A DNA stretch of 38,597 nt from Sphingopyxis sp. (GTDB taxonomy: Bacteria > Pseudomonadota > Alphaproteobacteria > Sphingomonadales > Sphingomonadaceae). The translations under genes and the position numbers were made by a program. The notes beneath the pieces were generated by a model, which worked only from the letters and a program-made list of their open reading frames with translations, ran no database searches and was not told the DNA's origin. The stretch lies in the NCBI GenBank assembly GCA_016793775.1, contig JAEULK010000079.1, positions 1 through 38,597 of the forward strand, read 5' to 3'. Shown piece by piece: positions 35,399-38,597 of the stretch; the first letter of the stretch is position 1, and each line of letters opens with the position of its first letter.

Positions 35399-36757
35399 GT
35401 GCTTCTCCGTTTCAAATGCGAAAATCTCTTTTGCTTTTCGGAGCCCATTGAACTGATGCCAATCGCAACAAGCGACAAGAGGCATGGGGATCACATAGAA
35501 GAAGGCTCGAGACCTGGTGCGCCCGGCGCCTTACGCATTGCAGCGATATATGGTGCAAACGGCCATGGTAAGACCCGTCTGGTTCAGGCTGTCCGCCTCC
35601 TTAAAAGATTGGTGACGGTTGGCGGCCGAGAGACTCTCAAGGAAATAAAGCCTTTTAGGTGGAAAAAATCGAAGTTTGAGCAGCCTTCCCGATTTGAAAT
35701 TAGCTTTAGAACTTCTCTAGCAGACTATGACTATGGAATAATAGCCGATGGAGAGAGGGTTTTTCAAGAATGGCTGTTTGAGACAAGGAAGAAGAACGAA
35801 TCTTTGATGTACTCTAGAGAGTATATCCCCGATAAAAAGTCCTATAAGTACGAATTCGGTTCGAGATTGAAAGGCGCAAAGTCGCCAGTTGAAAACGTTT
35901 CGATATCCAAATTTCTTAAGGTCGTTTCGAGTGGCGTTGATGATTGCTCTACATTCATCGAGGCCGCGTTTGATAACGATCTATCGGAGGTGTTCGATCC
36001 ATACGATTGGCTGGCAAATGTCCTCCAGCCGGTAGGAGCGGAATCAACGTACGCGGGCTTGCATTCCCATGCGGCAAAGGATGAGAAGTTTCTTGAATTT
36101 TTGAGCGAGCAGTTGAAGCTTGCTGATACTGGGATGAGCGGATTGAAGGTAAAAAAATCTAATATCTCAGGTGCCTTGATTGAAAGCTTCTTGTCCTTAG
36201 AAGACGATACTGTTTTGGGCCATATAAAGGAAATGACCGCAAATGAGACGGTCACGGTCGGTTCGTCTGATGGTGCCGCGATGTTAATAAATCGTGATGA
36301 GAAAGGCGATTTTGAAGTCTATCAGTTTTTTGCAAGGCACGAGGCTGACTACGGTGATGTTGATTCTGATATCATCGATGAATCTTCTGGAACCCGTCGT
36401 CTAATGGACCTTTTTCCGATGCTTTACTCGCTGCGTCAGCGAGAGCTGGTCTATGTAGTGGACGAGTTAGATAGGAAACTTCATCCACTTTTAGCCTATC
36501 GATTTTTATCGTCTTTTCTTGAGCAGGGGAAAGGACAGTTGATATTTACTACGCACACGACCTATATTTTAGACCTAGATCTTTTGAGGCGTGATGAGAT
36601 TTGGTTGATGCAAAAGAAAGACGACGGCGCAAGCGAGATATACTCTCTAGCGGATTTCAAAGTGCGGCCTGATCTTGACGTCCGAAAAGGCTATTTGCAG
36701 GGTCGGTTTGGCGCTGTACCGTTTTTGGGCGACTTGAAATCTCTAGGATGGTGCTGA
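35399..36757 (+). CDS. AAA family ATPase, RloA/AbiL-i type
   Basis: This is an ABC/SMC-like AAA ATPase of 452 residues (AAA_15/AAA_21 type). It begins with the typical MLLRFKCENLFCFSEPIEL, and Walker A YGANGHGKT is at 51-59. The signature-like ESSGTRRL is at 328-335, Walker B VYVVDELDRKLHP has D355/E356, and an H-loop His is seen in TTHTTY (H386). The GTG start is required to keep the conserved first strand. An RloB-family gene follows after one base, which is the layout of RloAB/AbiL anti-phage systems, where the ATPase is thought to sense infection and control the partner. Base composition and codon use (TTA, AAA, AAT) are far more AT-rich than all neighbours, indicating horizontal acquisition. 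Confidence 0.85.
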   Translation: MLLRFKCENLFCFSEPIELMPIATSDKRHGDHIEEGSRPGAPGALRIAAIYGANGHGKTRLVQAVRLLKRLVTVGGRETLKEIKPFRWKKSKFEQPSRFEISFRTSLADYDYGIIADGERVFQEWLFETRKKNESLMYSREYIPDKKSYKYEFGSRLKGAKSPVENVSISKFLKVVSSGVDDCSTFIEAAFDNDLSEVFDPYDWLANVLQPVGAESTYAGLHSHAAKDEKFLEFLSEQLKLADTGMSGLKVKKSNISGALIESFLSLEDDTVLGHIKEMTANETVTVGSSDGAAMLINRDEKGDFEVYQFFARHEADYGDVDSDIIDESSGTRRLMDLFPMLYSLRQRELVYVVDELDRKLHPLLAYRFLSSFLEQGKGQLIFTTHTTYILDLDLLRRDEIWLMQKKDDGASEIYSLADFKVRPDLDVRKGYLQGRFGAVPFLGDLKSLGWC

Positions 36758-36758
36758 C

Positions 36759-37373
36759 TTGGCTATAGACCGTGTAAGGCACGAACTGAAAAGAGCGCCT
36801 GATCAACATAGGGACGCTTCAATCTTTGTTGTCGGTACGGAAGGTCAGCATACGGAAAAGATATACATTTCGGCATATCGATCAAACCGAGTTAAGGTGG
36901 TAGCTGTTGAGTGTGACGATGGGGCGAGTAGCCCTGAAGGGGTTCTGGCAAAGGTTAACGAGATAGCGGACACCTTCCAGTTTGGCGAGGGTGATAGTTT
37001 TTGGCTCTTAGTCGATCGGGATGCTTGGACTGCGAAAATGTTCGCTCATGTCTACCGAGAGTGCAAAAAGAAGGGTTACACGCTCTGTGTCAGCAATCGG
37101 CAATTTGAAACTTTCTTGGCGCTCCATTTTGATGATTTTGATCATCAAGAATGTAAAAAATCAAAATGTATAGTAAAATTCCTAAAGAATAAGCTGGGAG
37201 GCTTCAGTAAAGAAAAATACGATCCGAAGCCACTAGTGGCGTTGGCGAAATCTGCTTGCGAAAGATGTCGCGCGTTGGATGTCGGAGGTAACGAAATTTG
37301 GCCAGATCGGCCTGGAAGCAGGGCCGATCTTTTGGTTTCTGCTATTATAGCCAAGTCGAAAGTATGGGGTTGA
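36759..37373 (+). CDS. RloB family (TOPRIM-like) protein, putative defence effector
   Basis: The 204 residues match RloB: IFVVGTEGQHTEKIYI with E28 (a TOPRIM-like EG..TE motif), LLVDRDAW with D86/D88 (DxD metal site), SNRQFETFLALHF near 112-124, and a C-terminal PGSRADLLVSAII. A metal-dependent nuclease activity is inferred from the TOPRIM-like residues; it is not proven for the family. The start is a TTG at 36759, one base after the ATPase stop (TGA-C-TTG), so the two are cotranscribed. H129, C132, C137, C167 and C170 could form a metal site. It is as AT-rich as the ATPase gene. Confidence 0.85.
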   Translation: MAIDRVRHELKRAPDQHRDASIFVVGTEGQHTEKIYISAYRSNRVKVVAVECDDGASSPEGVLAKVNEIADTFQFGEGDSFWLLVDRDAWTAKMFAHVYRECKKKGYTLCVSNRQFETFLALHFDDFDHQECKKSKCIVKFLKNKLGGFSKEKYDPKPLVALAKSACERCRALDVGGNEIWPDRPGSRADLLVSAIIAKSKVWG

Positions 37374-37377
37374 TGGC

Positions 37378-37689
37378 ATGATCCTCATCACCGGCCACGT
37401 CATCCTCACCCCCGAGCATCGCGAGCGCATGATCGCGCTCGGCGTCGAGCATAGCGCGCGGTCGCGGGGCGAGGCGGGGTGTGTGGCGCATAACTGCCAT
37501 ATCGATGTCGAAAACCCCGACCGCCTCGTATTCGTCGAGGAGTGGGAGAGCATCGACGCGGTCCGCACCCATTTCGCGGTGCCCGCGTCGGGCGCCTTCG
37601 TCGCCGAAATGCGCGCGCTGTCGCCCGAGCCGCCGGCGATCCGCATCTATACCGCCGAGGATGTCACCGCAAAGCTGATGGGGGCTTAG
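37378..37689 (+). CDS. Putative quinol monooxygenase, ABM/YgiN family
   Basis: The 103 residues are one antibiotic biosynthesis monooxygenase (ABM) domain: ILITGHVILTPEHRERM, SRGEAGCVAHNCHIDVENPDRLVFVEEWES, then AVRTHFAVPASGAFVAEM, the YgiN-like order. These small dimers act without cofactor on quinols or similar aromatics, or serve as stress proteins. The start is 4 bases after the RloB stop, where composition switches back to high GC. It therefore probably relies on transcription through the defence pair and may have been separated from its own promoter by the insertion. Confidence 0.85.
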   Translation: MILITGHVILTPEHRERMIALGVEHSARSRGEAGCVAHNCHIDVENPDRLVFVEEWESIDAVRTHFAVPASGAFVAEMRALSPEPPAIRIYTAEDVTAKLMGA

Positions 37690-37694
37690 GGTTC

Positions 37695-37984
37695 GTTTCG
37701 CGCGAAGACGCGAAGAGGGTTGCTTGCGGTGTCGGGCGGCGGATTTGACCGCTGGCGGACAAGGACTCGCACAAAGCCACGAAGCCACAAAGGGGCTCTG
37801 TGTTTCGACGGTCGCAAAGACGTACGACGCCCGGTTTATGGCTAGACGGTGTCCGGCTGTTCGACAAGAGCGGAGGCTCGGTACGCGGTCCCGGATTGCC
37901 GAACCCTCTTTGTGGCTTCGTGGCTTTGTGCGAGATTTTTCCTTCTTCTTTGCGCCTTTGCGGCTTTGCGTCTTTGCGCGAAAC
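37695..37984. repeat. Large nested inverted repeat
   Basis: The 387-base gap 37690-38076 contains no convincing gene. Outer arms 37695-37715 and 37964-37984 match in 19 of 21 positions as inverted copies. Inner arms 37766-37792 and 37908-37934 are a perfect 27-bp inverted pair built from CAAAGCCACGAAGCCAC-like units. The central part 37793-37907 has no visible structure. Tracts such as TTTGCGTCTTTGCGCG suggest a dispersed repeat made of short GAAGC/CAAAG units. Apparent open frames rich in LCGFVALCE-like sequence arise from it and are not genes. Confidence 0.75.
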
Positions 37985-38032
37985 AATTGCGACGCCGCGG
38001 AACCATGCCCAGCGCCGATGAAAGCGGGGCCC

Positions 38033-38597
38033 CCTGAGTTCACAAACGAAGTGCAACACCGCGTACAGGTGCTGCCATGCCGAACTACTGCCATTTATCG
38101 CTCGAGGAGCGATGCTCGATTGCCCGTCTTCATGAAGACGGGCAATCGATCCGGCAGATCGCTGCAGCTCTGGATCGCCAGCCGTCGACCATCGCCCGCG
38201 AGTTGAAGCGCAACGCCGGTGCCAAGGTCGGGTATCAGCCCGGCTATGCACAAGCCCAGGCCGAAGCCCGGCGCTGGACCGGAACGCGGCTGGAACGCGA
38301 CGACAGCTTGCGCGAGGCCATCCTCGACCGCCTCGCCCAGGGCTGGTCGCCCGAACAAGTGGCCGGGCGCCTCGCCCATGAGCAGGGCCACAGGGTCATC
38401 AGCCACGAGACCATCTACCGCTTCGTCTATGCCCAGCTCAAGCGTACCAACGATCGACGATGGCGCTTCTATCTCCCCCGCGCCAAGTACAAGCGCGGAT
38501 GGCGCACCAGGGGCGGATGGCCGCGCTATACAGACCGTCCCTCCATCCACGAGAGGCCCGCCAGCATCAAGGACCGCCAGCAGGCCGGCCATTGGGA
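38033..38597 (+). mobile_element. IS30-family insertion sequence, left part
   Basis: The transposase frame at 38077 marks an IS30-type element. Its left terminal repeat probably lies around TGAGTTCACAAACGAAGTGC (from about 38033), upstream of the transposase start. The exact boundary and target duplication cannot be set without the right end. Confidence 0.65.
38077..38597 (+). CDS. IS30-family transposase (3' end outside window)
   Basis: From ATG 38077 the frame is open to the window edge (173 codons). It starts MPNYCHLSLEERCSIARLHE, then a helix-turn-helix SIRQIAAALDRQPSTIARELKRN, the classic IS30 N-terminal domain. RLAQGWSPEQVAGRLAHE, ISHETIYRFVYAQ and YLPRAKYKRG follow, the usual IS30 order ahead of the DDE domain that must lie beyond the window. 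The C-terminal catalytic residues cannot be checked. Confidence 0.93.
   Translation, partial: MPNYCHLSLEERCSIARLHEDGQSIRQIAAALDRQPSTIARELKRNAGAKVGYQPGYAQAQAEARRWTGTRLERDDSLREAILDRLAQGWSPEQVAGRLAHEQGHRVISHETIYRFVYAQLKRTNDRRWRFYLPRAKYKRGWRTRGGWPRYTDRPSIHERPASIKDRQQAGHW

Noticed and set aside
37724-38206. Open frames on both strands in the repeat region
   Set aside because: The predicted peptides are translations of the inverted repeat units and of the transposase in the wrong frame.

Overview
The window is GC-rich chromosomal DNA from an alphaproteobacterium, most likely a sphingomonad (Sphingopyxis/Sphingomonas type). The main reasons are the gene neighbourhoods (ffs-dnaX-ybaB; eno / ftsB / pdhA-pdhB with a lipoyl domain fused to E1-beta), alphaproteobacterial families (DUF4170, DUF2794, NDUFS4-like protein) and GC-rich intergenic palindromes of the kind scattered through sphingomonad genomes. 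Nearly all of it reads as core chromosome. The exceptions are one AT-rich two-gene insert and the start of an insertion sequence at the right edge.

Layout. 1-9000: 3' part of rpsD with a terminator, SRP RNA with its own promoter, dnaX-ebfC, lon with a heat-shock-like promoter, an HU gene, tRNA-Val(CAC), a small secreted protein, and an OmpR-type two-component pair. 8880-14500: a GST and chorismate mutase pair divergent from polyprenyl diphosphate synthase, then a DUF1801 protein, helicase HrpB, an NDUFS4-like protein and a DUF4170 protein. 14590-16321: a leftward operon of four small membrane or Lys/Ala-rich proteins (YqjD/YqjE-like). 16519-24786: enolase, a 51-residue peptide gene resembling a lasso-peptide precursor, an S9 peptidase, an FtsB-like protein, pdhA, pdhB, a short squalene/phytoene-synthase-like protein, serine acetyltransferase and a DUF2794 protein. 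24764-27537: two membrane proteins and a short-chain dehydrogenase, all leftward.

27600-35280 is a phosphate-starvation locus. A phosphate-type porin with a Pho box runs convergent to a leftward pstS-pstC-pstA-pstB-phoU-phoB operon. pstS has its own Pho box and is followed by a strong terminator, which would let the binding protein be made in excess over the transporter. No phoR is visible.

35281-37377 is a sharply AT-richer insert with two genes, an AAA ATPase and an RloB/TOPRIM-like protein. This is the AbiL/RloAB-type anti-phage arrangement. It sits immediately upstream of pstS in divergent orientation, and a second, oppositely oriented Pho-box-like repeat faces it. Its 3' end lies 4 bases from a GC-rich monooxygenase gene. 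Beyond that are a large nested inverted repeat (37695-37984) and the 5' part of an IS30-family transposase that runs off the window.

The most novel candidates are the orphan lasso-like peptide next to an S9 peptidase, and the defence-like pair placed beside the phosphate regulon with a Pho box pointing at it. Both are inferences from sequence reading only.
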